NCBI GenBank assembly: GCA_902799665.1
Contig: CADCBK010000002.1
Span: 68,832-132,831, forward strand
Length of the DNA stretch: 64,000 bases
Direction of reading: 5' to 3'
From: an uncultured Spirochaetaceae bacterium
GTDB taxonomy: Bacteria > Spirochaetota > Spirochaetia > Treponematales > Treponemataceae
How positions within the stretch are numbered: the first letter of the stretch is position 1; each line of letters begins with the position of its first letter. Below are positions 27,629 through 36,143 of this stretch, piece after piece. Below the pieces are notes generated by a model. The model ran no database searches, was not told the origin of the DNA, and saw nothing but the letters and a program-made list of their open reading frames with translations. The translations under genes and the position numbers were made by a program.

Positions 27629-28264
27629 ATGCAAAGCTCATTTGAACAAACGATAAAAAAATTCTTGCCCTCTGACGACGAGCGCTTGGACAGCCTTTTA
27701 AAGTTTTCCGCGTTGGCGGAAGAGATGGACGCGATCGCCCGCAGGACAAAATTGGCCGACGGCTCGCGCAGGCAAAACGACGCGGAGCATTCTTGGCGAA
27801 TCGCGCTTATGGCGCTTTTATTCAAAGATTATTTTGTGGAGGAAGTTGACGAGCGCAAAGCGGCGCTTGTTTGCCTTGCCCACGACTTGGTTGAAATCTA
27901 CGCGGGCGACACATTCGCCTACGACGCGGCCGCCAACGTCGGAAAAGAGGAACGGGAGCAAGCCGCCGCGCAAAAATTGTTCGGCCAGCTTCCTGACGAC
28001 ATCGCGCAGAAACTCCGCGCGCTTTGGGACGAGTTTGAGGAATTTAAAACGCCCGAATCCCGCTACGCGAATTGCATGGACCGCTTGGAACCTTTTTTGA
28101 ACAACTCGCTTTCTTTGACCGGCGGAACTTGGGCCGAAGCCGGCGCGACAGTCGCCATGGTCGAAAAGCGCATCGGCCCTTTAAAAGAAAACATGCCGCG
28201 CGTTTGGGAATGGGTTCAAAAGAACATCGCAGCTGGCCTCAACAAAGGCTTTATAAAAGAATAA
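27629..28264 (+). CDS. HD-domain hydrolase, YfbR/HDDC2-like
   Basis: A 211-residue HD-domain protein. The metal ligands are visible in NDAEHSWRIAL (His), CLAHDLVEIYAGD (His-Asp) and a later Asp in YANCMDRLEPF. This pattern matches the HDDC2/YfbR group of 5'-deoxynucleotidases, which dephosphorylate dNMPs. It fits next to preA as a nucleotide-salvage function, though the exact substrate is inferred. There is no Shine-Dalgarno; the promoter within preA implies a leaderless transcript. Confidence 0.8.
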   Translation: MQSSFEQTIKKFLPSDDERLDSLLKFSALAEEMDAIARRTKLADGSRRQNDAEHSWRIALMALLFKDYFVEEVDERKAALVCLAHDLVEIYAGDTFAYDAAANVGKEEREQAAAQKLFGQLPDDIAQKLRALWDEFEEFKTPESRYANCMDRLEPFLNNSLSLTGGTWAEAGATVAMVEKRIGPLKENMPRVWEWVQKNIAAGLNKGFIKE

Positions 28265-28268
28265 GCTT

Positions 28269-29219
28269 ATGCCCATTTCACTTTCGGACTTTTACAAAAA
28301 CAAGTTTGGCCGCAAAGTTTACAAGCTTGCCGTCGACGCGGGCTGTACCTGCCCCACTCGCGACGGAAGGCTGGACACACGCGGCTGCATTTTTTGCTCG
28401 GCCAACGGTAGCGGCGACTTCATTCCGCCAAAAAATCTTCCCATCGCGGAACAGTTGGAGCGCGCCAAATTGTTGGTGCAAAAAAAAGCGTTTGGCCGCG
28501 GCGGCCCGCGTCTTGGTGAACCGAAATCTTTAGACAATGACCAAAAGTTATCACAAGGCCAAAAAGCTCCCGCCTACATCGCCTACTTTCAAAACTTCAC
28601 AAACACATACGGCGACCCGCTTGTTCTAAAGCAAAAATACTTGGACGCGCTCGCCGCTCCTGACATTGTGGGCGTGGACATCGCGACGCGGCCCGACTGC
28701 CTTGGCCCCCAAATTCTTAGCGTCATAAAAGAGCTTAGTCAAAAAACTTTTGTCACCGTGGAGTTGGGCCTTCAAACCGTCCATCCAAAAACGGCGGACT
28801 GGATAAGACGGGGCTATCCCACAAACATTTACTACGAGGCCGTGGAGGCACTAAAAAAAGAATGCCCCGCAGTCCACATCGTGACCCAATTGATTTTGGG
28901 CTTGCCCGGCGAGGATGACGACGACATGCTTGAGTCAGTCCGCCGCGTTGTCGCCGCAGGCTCGGACGGAATAAAGCTTACGGTCTTGTATGTTTTGGCC
29001 GGAACCGATTTGGAAAAGGAATGGCGGGCAGGCAAAGTTGAATGCCTTAGTAAAGAAAAATATTTTGATTTGCTAAAAAAGATCGCGCCGCTTTTGCCGC
29101 CGGACATGGTAGTCCACCGCTTGACCGGCGACGGGCCAAAAAAGATTTTGCTCGCCCCCGACTGGACAAAAAACAAGCGGCAAGTCCTCAACGAACTCGC
29201 CGCCCTGCATCTAATGTGA
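28269..29219 (+). CDS. Radical-SAM protein, YhcC family
   Basis: A 316-residue radical-SAM protein of the YhcC (TIGR01212) family. The cluster cysteines lie in CTCPTRDGRLDTRGCIFCS, where the spacing between the first and the CxxC pair is long, as is typical here. Family features include YIAYFQNFTNTYG, GVDIATRPDCLG and VELGLQTVHPKTADWI. The reaction of this family is not established. It starts four bases after the HD gene stop and is probably co-transcribed. Confidence 0.88.
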   Translation: MPISLSDFYKNKFGRKVYKLAVDAGCTCPTRDGRLDTRGCIFCSANGSGDFIPPKNLPIAEQLERAKLLVQKKAFGRGGPRLGEPKSLDNDQKLSQGQKAPAYIAYFQNFTNTYGDPLVLKQKYLDALAAPDIVGVDIATRPDCLGPQILSVIKELSQKTFVTVELGLQTVHPKTADWIRRGYPTNIYYEAVEALKKECPAVHIVTQLILGLPGEDDDDMLESVRRVVAAGSDGIKLTVLYVLAGTDLEKEWRAGKVECLSKEKYFDLLKKIAPLLPPDMVVHRLTGDGPKKILLAPDWTKNKRQVLNELAALHLM

Positions 29220-29249
29220 AGAACCAAGAAAAGGCAGTAGATAACAATT

Positions 29250-29360
29250 AAAAACGCGGAGCGGGAGAGCAAGCGACGCAAACATAGGACACGTTAAGCT
29301 AATCGCTCAGCCCTAAAAGTACCTCGTTTGCGGTCGCTTGGCTACCGCGGGAGCGTTTTT
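29250..29360. repeat. 111-bp inverted-repeat element / long hairpin
   Basis: Bases 29250-29283 and 29326-29360 are complementary over most of their length (AAAAACGC with GCGTTTTT at the ends; AAGCGA-C-GCAAAC with GTTTGC-G-TCGCTT inside), around a loop of about 42 bases. It sits between two convergent genes and ends in T-rich sequence on both strands, so bidirectional termination is the simplest role. A small non-autonomous mobile element or a structured RNA is possible. Confidence 0.65.
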
Positions 29361-29366
29361 GTTTTT

Positions 29367-31049
29367 CTATAATTCCTCTTTATCTTTATTGTCTTTCTCG
29401 CGAATCTCGACGCGTCGGATTTTTCCGCTTATCGTCTTTGGAAGCTCCTCGACAAATTCGATGATGCGCGGATACTTGTAGCTGGCCGTCTGGCTCTTGA
29501 CGAATTCCTGCAATTCAATTTCAAGCTGCTTGGTCGGCTCAAAGCCCTTGTTCAAAACAATCGTCGCCTTTACAAGCTGGCCGCGCTTGGGGTCAAGAAC
29601 GCCGGTGACCGCGCATTCCAAAACCGCCTGATGCTGCTGCAAAACGCTTTCGACCTCAAAGGGGCTGATGCGGTAGCCTGAGCTTTTTATGATGTCGTCC
29701 GCGCGGCCCACAAACCAAATATAGCCGTCCTCGTCCATGTAGGCCGTGTCGCCGGTGTGGTAAAGGCCGTTGTCAAAGGCCTCCGCAGTAAGAACGACGT
29801 CCTTGTAGTAGCCGGAGAACAGTCCAAGCGGATGCGACTTTTCGACGTCGATTACGATTTGGCCTGTTTCGTTCACGCCGCAAGTGTCGCCGTTGGGTTT
29901 TGCGATTCGAACGTCGTAGCCGGGAGCGGGCTTTCCCATCGAGCCTGGCTTTGGCTCCATTCCGGGAAAGTTTCCGACGATGACGGTGGCTTCGGTCTGA
30001 CCGTAAGCCTCAAACATTTTGATTCCGGTCTGTTCGTAAAAGCGGTTGTAAACTTCGGCGTTCAAAGCCTCGCCGGCGGTGACGCAATATTTTAGCGAAG
30101 ACAAATCATACTTGGAAAGGTTTTGGCGAATCAAGTAGCGGTAAACCGTTGGCGGCGCGCAGAAAGTCGTGATTTTGTAATGCGCGATTTTTTGAAGAAC
30201 CAAGTCAGGCTTAAATGAATCCATGTCGTAAACAAATACCGCGCTGCCGGCAATCCACTGGCCGTAAAGCTTTCCCCAAACAGCCTTGCCCCAACCGGTT
30301 TCGGCGATGCTCAAATGCAAGCCGTCTTCAACGACGTTCTGCCAAAACTTGGCCGTGACGATATGGCCCAGCGGGTAAAGGAAATTGTGGCCGACCATTT
30401 TTGGGTAGCCCGACGTTCCGCTTGTAAAATACAAAAGCATGATGTCATCGTTTGTCGTTCCCTCGGAACCGCTGATGCGCTCAAAAATCGGAAGGCAAAA
30501 TTCATACTCGCGGTGGAAGTTGACCCAGCCAGGCCTGTCGCCGCCGACAGTGACCAAATTTTTTACTGTCGGAGATTTGGGCATCGCGGATTCGATTTCC
30601 TTCATCAACTTGTCGTCGTCAACAGAGACAATCATCTTAATCGAAGCGGCGTTGTTGCGGTATTCCAAATCCTTTTTAAGAAGCATTACAGTCGCGGGAA
30701 CTGCAATCGCTCCGATTCTGTGCAAGGCCAAAATAAAAAGCCAGAACTCGTAGCGGCGGCGCAAAATCAGCATGACCGAGTCGCCTTTACGGATTCCGTG
30801 GGCGGTCAAAAAGTTGGCCGTCTTTTTTGACATGTCGGAAATTTCTTTGAAGCTGAAAATCTTTTCTTCGCCGCGGTCGTCGCACCAAACAAGCGCCCTT
30901 TTGTCAGGCTCGTCATTTGCATAGCGGTCCACGATGTCGTAGGCAAAGTTGAAATTTGAAGGAATCTTGATTTTGAAATGTTCCTTTAAATCCTCGTATC
31001 CGTTGAATTCTCTCGGCTCTTCCAAAAACTCTTTATACAATGAAGACAT
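29367..31049 (-). CDS. AMP-forming acyl-CoA synthetase
   Basis: A 560-residue member of the acyl/acetyl-CoA synthetase family, which activates a carboxylic acid with ATP and CoA. The P-loop LYFTSGTSGYPKMV, the EAYGQTEAT motif, the YHTGDTAYMDEDGY motif and the C-terminal PKTISGKIRR lysine are all present. Length and the hinge match the medium-chain acyl-CoA synthetase/ACSM type more than AcsA, so the substrate is likely a short or medium fatty acid. The start at 31049 follows AGAGGAAAAT; the frame extends eight codons upstream. It may be regulated with the RluA gene divergently placed. Confidence 0.88.
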   Translation of the reverse strand: MSSLYKEFLEEPREFNGYEDLKEHFKIKIPSNFNFAYDIVDRYANDEPDKRALVWCDDRGEEKIFSFKEISDMSKKTANFLTAHGIRKGDSVMLILRRRYEFWLFILALHRIGAIAVPATVMLLKKDLEYRNNAASIKMIVSVDDDKLMKEIESAMPKSPTVKNLVTVGGDRPGWVNFHREYEFCLPIFERISGSEGTTNDDIMLLYFTSGTSGYPKMVGHNFLYPLGHIVTAKFWQNVVEDGLHLSIAETGWGKAVWGKLYGQWIAGSAVFVYDMDSFKPDLVLQKIAHYKITTFCAPPTVYRYLIRQNLSKYDLSSLKYCVTAGEALNAEVYNRFYEQTGIKMFEAYGQTEATVIVGNFPGMEPKPGSMGKPAPGYDVRIAKPNGDTCGVNETGQIVIDVEKSHPLGLFSGYYKDVVLTAEAFDNGLYHTGDTAYMDEDGYIWFVGRADDIIKSSGYRISPFEVESVLQQHQAVLECAVTGVLDPKRGQLVKATIVLNKGFEPTKQLEIELQEFVKSQTASYKYPRIIEFVEELPKTISGKIRRVEIREKDNKDKEEL

Positions 31050-31079
31050 ATTTTCCTCTATAAAATTAGACAAATAAAA

Positions 31080-31108
31080 TTGATTTTAGTTGCATTTTAT
31101 TTTATACT
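31080..31108 (+). promoter_or_regulatory. Promoter of the RluA gene
   Basis: TTGATT (31080-31085), 17 bases, TATACT (31103-31108). The transcription start would be within about three bases of the ATG at 31118. Confidence 0.55.
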
Positions 31109-31117
31109 ATATCTTAT

Positions 31118-31894
31118 ATGAAGACAACACCCGACTACAGCGTCATTCACTCCGACGACGACATAATCGTATTGAACAAAAAGAGCGGCCTTTGCGTGGC
31201 CGCCGACCGCTACGACGAAGAAGCGCCGCGACTGGACCTAATCGCGCAAGAAGAATTTGGAAAGCTTTTTGCCGTCCACAGAATCGACAAGGACACAAGC
31301 GGAATCGTCGTCTACGCTCGGAACGAAGCCGCGCACAAAAATCTTTGCGACCAGTTCGCCGGAAGAAAAGTCCATAAAATTTACCATTGTCTTGTTCGCG
31401 GCCGTCCCCTTTGGTCCGACCTTAAAGTGACGCTCCCCCTAATGCCGGACGGAGACGCCCGCCACAGAACTGTTGTCAACAAAACGCACGGAAAAGAATC
31501 CGTCACCGACTTTAGATTCATCGGAGCTTGCGGGCCTTTTTCTTGGCTGGAAGCGCGGCCGCTCACAGGCCGAACCCACCAAATTCGCGCGCACCTAAGC
31601 GCCAACAATTTGTCGATTGTCTGCGACCCCCTTTACAGCGGAAACCAGCGCGGCGTTTATCTTTCGGAACTAAAAAAGCGCTGGAACGGCGACCCGGAAA
31701 TGGAGCGGCCTTTGATTGACCGCCTTGCGCTCCACGCTTGGAAGATTTCTTTTACGCATCCGGCAAGCGGCCAGCAAGTTGAATTTGTCGCCCCCTACCC
31801 CAAGGATTTGGAAGTTACGCGAAAGCAGCTGGCCAAAGTTTTTGGCGTCGACCCCTTGGAAAGCGCCGTCTCCTTGCAAGGGACAAACCAGTGA
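31118..31894 (+). CDS. RluA-family pseudouridine synthase
   Basis: A 258-residue enzyme that converts specific uridines in structured RNA to pseudouridine. The catalytic Asp is D57 in HRIDKDTSG (54-62). Other motifs are KIYHCLVRG and TGRTHQIRAHL. An S4 domain is absent, so it belongs to the TruC/RluA-like branch. The RNA target cannot be told from sequence. The stop overlaps the next gene's GTG start by four bases, and no ribosome site is seen at its own ATG. Confidence 0.9.
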   Translation: MKTTPDYSVIHSDDDIIVLNKKSGLCVAADRYDEEAPRLDLIAQEEFGKLFAVHRIDKDTSGIVVYARNEAAHKNLCDQFAGRKVHKIYHCLVRGRPLWSDLKVTLPLMPDGDARHRTVVNKTHGKESVTDFRFIGACGPFSWLEARPLTGRTHQIRAHLSANNLSIVCDPLYSGNQRGVYLSELKKRWNGDPEMERPLIDRLALHAWKISFTHPASGQQVEFVAPYPKDLEVTRKQLAKVFGVDPLESAVSLQGTNQ

Positions 31895-32907
31895 AAAAAT
31901 TCGCCGCTTTTTTTGCCTCAATCATTTTGTCGCAATGCGCGGCCCTCGCCTTGTCATCCCCCCAAAAAAGCGGTTGGTCATTTACCGCGGAGCCTCTTTT
32001 CGGCGTCCGGCTTGGCCAATGCAAAGAAATCGTTTGGCGCGAAAATTCAAAAACCGGAGAGCGCTACAAGCTTAGCGAACTTGTCTACGACATTCTTCCC
32101 GCTTTATATGTTGGAGTCAATCTTGGAGCCAAACACAAGCGCCTTGAAATAAATTTTTCAAGCAAATTTTTCCTTCCATCCAATTGCGGCGGCCTGAAAG
32201 ATTCGGATTGGCGCAACGACGCGGTTTACTCTAACGGCGACAGTTCGACAAAAACAGATTTCTCAAAGCATGACCTCTGCCTAAAAGCTTTGGACAGCTT
32301 GCCTGGATATGAACTTGAATTGCAGGCCGCCTGCAATTTCCAGCCTGCAAGCTTTTTAACTTTGGCTCCATGTTTTTCCGCAAACGCGCAATACATGCAT
32401 TTTTTCGCTAAGAATGGAATTGGCTGGTACGGAAAGGAAGATCCATTCAAAAGGAAAATCGCTTCCTACGATGACGAAAACAATCGCCTTGTCATGGACT
32501 ATGACGGAAAGGATGTTTTGGATTACGCCGTTTACAACATTCACATTTGGGCGGGCCTTAGAGCCGTATTCGAGCCTTGCTCTTGGGCAAAAATTTCCCT
32601 TTGCTCGGAACTGGCGCTGTTTTCCGCAATGATCGATTATGACAAGCACCTAAGCAACGCAAAACAATTTGTGGACACAACGCGCTCGATTTTCAGCGCC
32701 TTTAGGCAAACGTTAGCGGTGGAATTTAAAATAAACAAAAACGTTTCCATCTGCCAAAAAAACCTCTTTTTGATTACCGCCGAAAGCGACGGCAAAATAT
32801 ACGTCAAATCAAGCCAAGACGAGGAATACAGTAAAGTTCCAAAAGCAAAATCAGGCGGGCAAATGACTTTTGTTGACTTGGAGCTATCCATAAAATTTTC
32901 ATGGTAG
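31891..32907 (+). CDS. Omptin-like outer-membrane protease
   Basis: A 338-residue exported protein (signal MKKFAAFFASIILSQCAALA) built of alternating strands, as in a beta-barrel. It carries KDSDW (D104, D106) followed by a conserved-looking TDFSKHD, and later DYDKH (D251, H253). These match the omptin catalytic set (OmpT Asp83/Asp85 and Asp210/His212) and their spacing. The C-terminus ends in a strand with a terminal Trp. Omptins cut at basic residues at the cell surface. The assignment rests on these motifs alone. It starts with GTG and overlaps the RluA stop. Confidence 0.62.
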   Translation: MKKFAAFFASIILSQCAALALSSPQKSGWSFTAEPLFGVRLGQCKEIVWRENSKTGERYKLSELVYDILPALYVGVNLGAKHKRLEINFSSKFFLPSNCGGLKDSDWRNDAVYSNGDSSTKTDFSKHDLCLKALDSLPGYELELQAACNFQPASFLTLAPCFSANAQYMHFFAKNGIGWYGKEDPFKRKIASYDDENNRLVMDYDGKDVLDYAVYNIHIWAGLRAVFEPCSWAKISLCSELALFSAMIDYDKHLSNAKQFVDTTRSIFSAFRQTLAVEFKINKNVSICQKNLFLITAESDGKIYVKSSQDEEYSKVPKAKSGGQMTFVDLELSIKFSW

Positions 32908-32914
32908 CGCTCTC

Positions 32915-32943
32915 TAGCAAAAGCGCGCGAACTGTGATACAAT
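32915..32943 (+). promoter_or_regulatory. Promoter of the cytidylate-kinase-like gene
   Basis: TAGCAA (32915-32920) and TACAAT (32938-32943) with a 17-base spacer. The -35 is weak. Confidence 0.4.
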
Positions 32944-32968
32944 ATGCAAACCTTAACAAGGAGTTAAC

Positions 32969-33598
32969 ATGAAAAAAATAATAACGATCAGCCGAGAATA
33001 CGGAAGCGGCGGAAGCGCCATTGGAAAAATGGTCGCGGAACAATTGGGCTGGAAGTATTACGACAAACAGCTAATCGATTTGGCCGCCGACGAAAGCGGC
33101 CTTTCGCCAAAGTTCATCGAAAAAAGCGAGCAAAGCCTTTCAAGCGGCTGGCTTTACAACATGATGCTTGGCTCAAATTACTCGTCAACCTACACAACCG
33201 CCACAACGCCAAACACGCTGCCGCTTGTCGATCAAATCTACAACGCGCAAAGGACTATCATCCTTAAGGTGGCCAAAGAGTCTCCGTGCGTAATCGTAGG
33301 CCGCTGCGCCGACTACATTCTCCACACCAGCGAGGAATTTGCTGACAGCGACATCCTAAAGCTTTTTGTTTACGCAAATCCCGACGACAGGATCAAGCGC
33401 GCGATTGAAGCTTACGGCATTCCAGAAAAGGACGCAAAAAAAACAATAACGCAAGTCAACAAGCGCCGCGCCAACCACTACAACACATTCACTGAATGGA
33501 CTTGGGGCGCCTATGAGCACTACGACATTTTGTTGAACAGTTCTTACGCGGGCCTTGAAGGAACCGCAAAGCTTATCGTCGAAGCGGCCAAAGCCTAA
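32969..33598 (+). CDS. Cytidylate-kinase-like protein
   Basis: A 209-residue P-loop protein of the cytidylate-kinase-like family (AAA_26/COG1102-related). The nucleotide loop is ISREYGSGGSAIGKMVAEQLGW and the LID-like segment is GRCADYIL...RIKRAIEAYG. Members phosphorylate nucleotides or similar small molecules, but the substrate for this stand-alone type is not established. An AAGGAG ribosome site precedes the ATG. The end overlaps the convergent CNNM gene by four bases. Confidence 0.8.
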   Translation: MKKIITISREYGSGGSAIGKMVAEQLGWKYYDKQLIDLAADESGLSPKFIEKSEQSLSSGWLYNMMLGSNYSSTYTTATTPNTLPLVDQIYNAQRTIILKVAKESPCVIVGRCADYILHTSEEFADSDILKLFVYANPDDRIKRAIEAYGIPEKDAKKTITQVNKRRANHYNTFTEWTWGAYEHYDILLNSSYAGLEGTAKLIVEAAKA

Positions 33599-34863
33599 AA
33601 CTTAATCCTGACCGTTTTTATCCTTCGCTGCGATTGGTCTTCGACCACAAAAAGCGCTTTGCCAATACGGAGCGCCTCGCCGGAGGATGGAAGCGAGTCA
33701 AACCTTTCCATTAAAAAGCCTGCCAGCGTGTCAAAGTTTTCGCTGGTCAAATTCAAGTTCAAAATAGAATTCAAGTCAGTCAAGCGCATGTCGCCGGGAA
33801 GCAAAAATTCTTTTGACGAAATGATTTTTATCCTTTCTTCCGCCGGAACCTCTTGATGCTTGTTTCCCGCGTCGCTCATTCTTCCAAAGATTCCGCGCAT
33901 CACGTCGTCAAGGGTGACTATTCCCGCGGTCGAGCCTTGCTCGTCCAGCGCGACGGCAAAAGAACGGTTTTCTTTTTTTAGCGTTTGAATCAACTCGATT
34001 ACAGAAAAGGTTTCGGGAATGTAAAGCGGCAAGCTCATATAGTCAACGATGAAAAAAGCGCTGGGCGTTTTGTTGTCAAACAAAACATCCTTGTAATACA
34101 AAACCCCTGTCACGTTTTCCTTTGAATCCTTGTAAACAGGCAAATGCGAATAACCTGAATTCTTAAACGCTTCCACCACGGCAGCCTTTGTGTCGCTTTC
34201 CTTTATGTAAGTTACTAGCGAGCGGTGCTTCATTATGTTGTGAACGGTCAAGTCGGAGATTTCCAAAATTTTGTCCAGCATGTTTTTTTCGGACTTTTCC
34301 AAAGCGCCGTCATCCGCTCCGGCTTGAATCAATGCCTTTAACTCGCCTTCTTGGATAATCGTGTCGTTTCGTTTCCAAATTTTTTCCACGACAAAAGCCG
34401 TCGCTTTTGAAATGCGGGAGAAAAACCAAACAATCGGCCAGATGGCGCATTTCAATATTTCAAGCGGAACGGAAGAGCGCGCGGCGATTTTATCGGTTCT
34501 GTCCTCAAGGCCGGCTACAGTTTTTGGAACTATTTCGCCAAAGACCGTTACAAAAAATGTTATGAGCGCCGTTGCAATCGCGACGCCCTTGTTGCCCGCC
34601 AACTCAATCGCAAGAGCGGTGGCAATGGAAGACGCCAAAGTGTTAACGAAATTTATTCCGATAAGGACAACCGTCAAAACGCTGTCCATGTCCGCTCTTA
34701 AGCGGGCGACGCGTTTCGCTCCCGGCTTATGCGCGCGCAGCATCTTTCTGACGCGAATGTTTGTCATGGAAAGGAAGGCGGTTTCGCTTCCCGCAAAAAA
34801 GGCGATAAGCCAAACCAAAAAAAGCAAGAGGCCGGATGTATAAAGAATCTTCGTCCAGTTCAT
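33595..34863 (-). CDS. CNNM/CorC-type transporter (first copy)
   Basis: A 422-residue membrane protein: a DUF21/CNNM domain with about four helices (8-150), a CBS pair (about 200-330) and a C-terminal CorC/HlyC domain. The family moves divalent cations, Mg2+ being the usual candidate, and used to be called haemolysin. It lies downstream of a paralogue with a four-base overlap (ATGA), so the two are translated in tandem. It also overlaps the convergent kinase gene by four bases. Confidence 0.85.
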   Translation of the reverse strand: MNWTKILYTSGLLLFLVWLIAFFAGSETAFLSMTNIRVRKMLRAHKPGAKRVARLRADMDSVLTVVLIGINFVNTLASSIATALAIELAGNKGVAIATALITFFVTVFGEIVPKTVAGLEDRTDKIAARSSVPLEILKCAIWPIVWFFSRISKATAFVVEKIWKRNDTIIQEGELKALIQAGADDGALEKSEKNMLDKILEISDLTVHNIMKHRSLVTYIKESDTKAAVVEAFKNSGYSHLPVYKDSKENVTGVLYYKDVLFDNKTPSAFFIVDYMSLPLYIPETFSVIELIQTLKKENRSFAVALDEQGSTAGIVTLDDVMRGIFGRMSDAGNKHQEVPAEERIKIISSKEFLLPGDMRLTDLNSILNLNLTSENFDTLAGFLMERFDSLPSSGEALRIGKALFVVEDQSQRRIKTVRIKF

Positions 34864-36143
34864 TCGCCGCCTCCGCGAACAAGCCGAACGCTTTTTATCC
34901 TTAAACCGTCCATCTCTTGAACAACAAAAATCCAGCCGTCGCTTTTTACGCTATCGCCGCATTCGGCTATCCGGCCGATTTTTTCCATAATCCAGCCGCC
35001 GACGCTTTCGTTCAATTCGGAGGAAAGATTAATTCTTAGCGTTTCGTTCATGTCAGAAATGCGCGTCGTTCCTTCAATTTCAAAATCATCTTTGTCAGCG
35101 GGAATGACTGACGAAAAGTTTGCAGCCTTTGAAAACTCGGAAATCGACGCGCCAAACATTTCGGCGGCGATGTCTTCTTTTGTCAAAACTCCTTCGGTGC
35201 CGGAATATTCGTCGACGACAATCGCCATCGTCTGCCGGTTTTCGCGCAAGATTTGCTGGGTTGACGACATGTTCTTTGTTTCAAGAATAAAAAGCGGCGG
35301 CCTCATCACTTTGCGCAAAGAGAAAGAGCTTTTGTCGCCCGAATAAAAAAGCAAGTCTTTTATGTAAACCGTTCCAACAATGTCGTCTATGTCGCGGTTG
35401 TAAACAGGAAAGCGCGAAAACAAAGTGCGGCGGCTTAACTCCAAAACCTTGTCATAGCTGTCGTCAATGTGGACAAATTGTATTTGCTTTCGCGGAATCA
35501 TTATATCCTGCGCCTCAAGGTCCTTGAACTTAAAGACGCGGTTCATAAGATTCTTTTCATCGCCTTCTATGATTCCGCTTTCGGCGCTGACATCCAAGAA
35601 AGTCTTTATGTCTTCCACCGTAAAGGCTTCCTCTTGGTTCTTCACTTTTATTCCGCGCAAAAACAAAACGCAGCGAGACGCGGCTGTCCACAACACAACG
35701 ACAGGCCCCATCACAAAGACAATAAACTGCGCAAAACCGCTCAAAGCGTATGCGATTGGATCGGGATGCCTTGTCGAAACAGCCTTTGGCGTTATTTCGC
35801 CAAAGACCAAAAGCAAAAGGGTTGTCGCGAATGTTGTGATTGCGATAGCCTTGCTTCCAAAAAGCTTAAGGGCAAAGGCCGTAAGAATGGCGCTTAGAAG
35901 CACATTGACCAAATCGTTGGAAACAAGGAGAGTGTTTATCATCCGCTCCTTGTTCTTTAAAAGCTTGGCCACCCTCAACGCCCGCTTGTCCCCGGCGCGG
36001 CACCTTACCCTAAGGCGCAGTTTGTTAACCGATAAGAACGCGCTCTCGCTTATCGAAAAAAGCATCGAGAGCGTTATAAGGATGGCCGCCGAAATTATTA
36101 AAGCGGGAATCGATATGTCCGAAACAGACGGTGGTTCGTTCAT
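34860..36143 (-). CDS. CNNM/CorC-type transporter (second copy)
   Basis: A 427-residue paralogue of its downstream neighbour: DUF21/CNNM helices (about 10-150), CBS pair (about 200-330), CorC/HlyC domain (about 345-420). Identical domain order and shared signatures (NKLRLRVRCRAGDK..., VFGEITPKAVS, VVDEYSGTEGVLTKEDI) indicate a tandem duplication. Its ATG overlaps the stop of the upstream lipoprotein by one base. Two divergent copies suggest heteromeric assembly or different ions; this is an inference. Confidence 0.85.
   Translation of the reverse strand: MNEPPSVSDISIPALIISAAILITLSMLFSISESAFLSVNKLRLRVRCRAGDKRALRVAKLLKNKERMINTLLVSNDLVNVLLSAILTAFALKLFGSKAIAITTFATTLLLLVFGEITPKAVSTRHPDPIAYALSGFAQFIVFVMGPVVVLWTAASRCVLFLRGIKVKNQEEAFTVEDIKTFLDVSAESGIIEGDEKNLMNRVFKFKDLEAQDIMIPRKQIQFVHIDDSYDKVLELSRRTLFSRFPVYNRDIDDIVGTVYIKDLLFYSGDKSSFSLRKVMRPPLFILETKNMSSTQQILRENRQTMAIVVDEYSGTEGVLTKEDIAAEMFGASISEFSKAANFSSVIPADKDDFEIEGTTRISDMNETLRINLSSELNESVGGWIMEKIGRIAECGDSVKSDGWIFVVQEMDGLRIKSVRLVRGGGE

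Noticed and set aside
29220..29366. tRNA gene in the gap at 29.3 kb
   Set aside because: The long hairpin does not fold into a cloverleaf and lacks the T-loop and anticodon-loop patterns.
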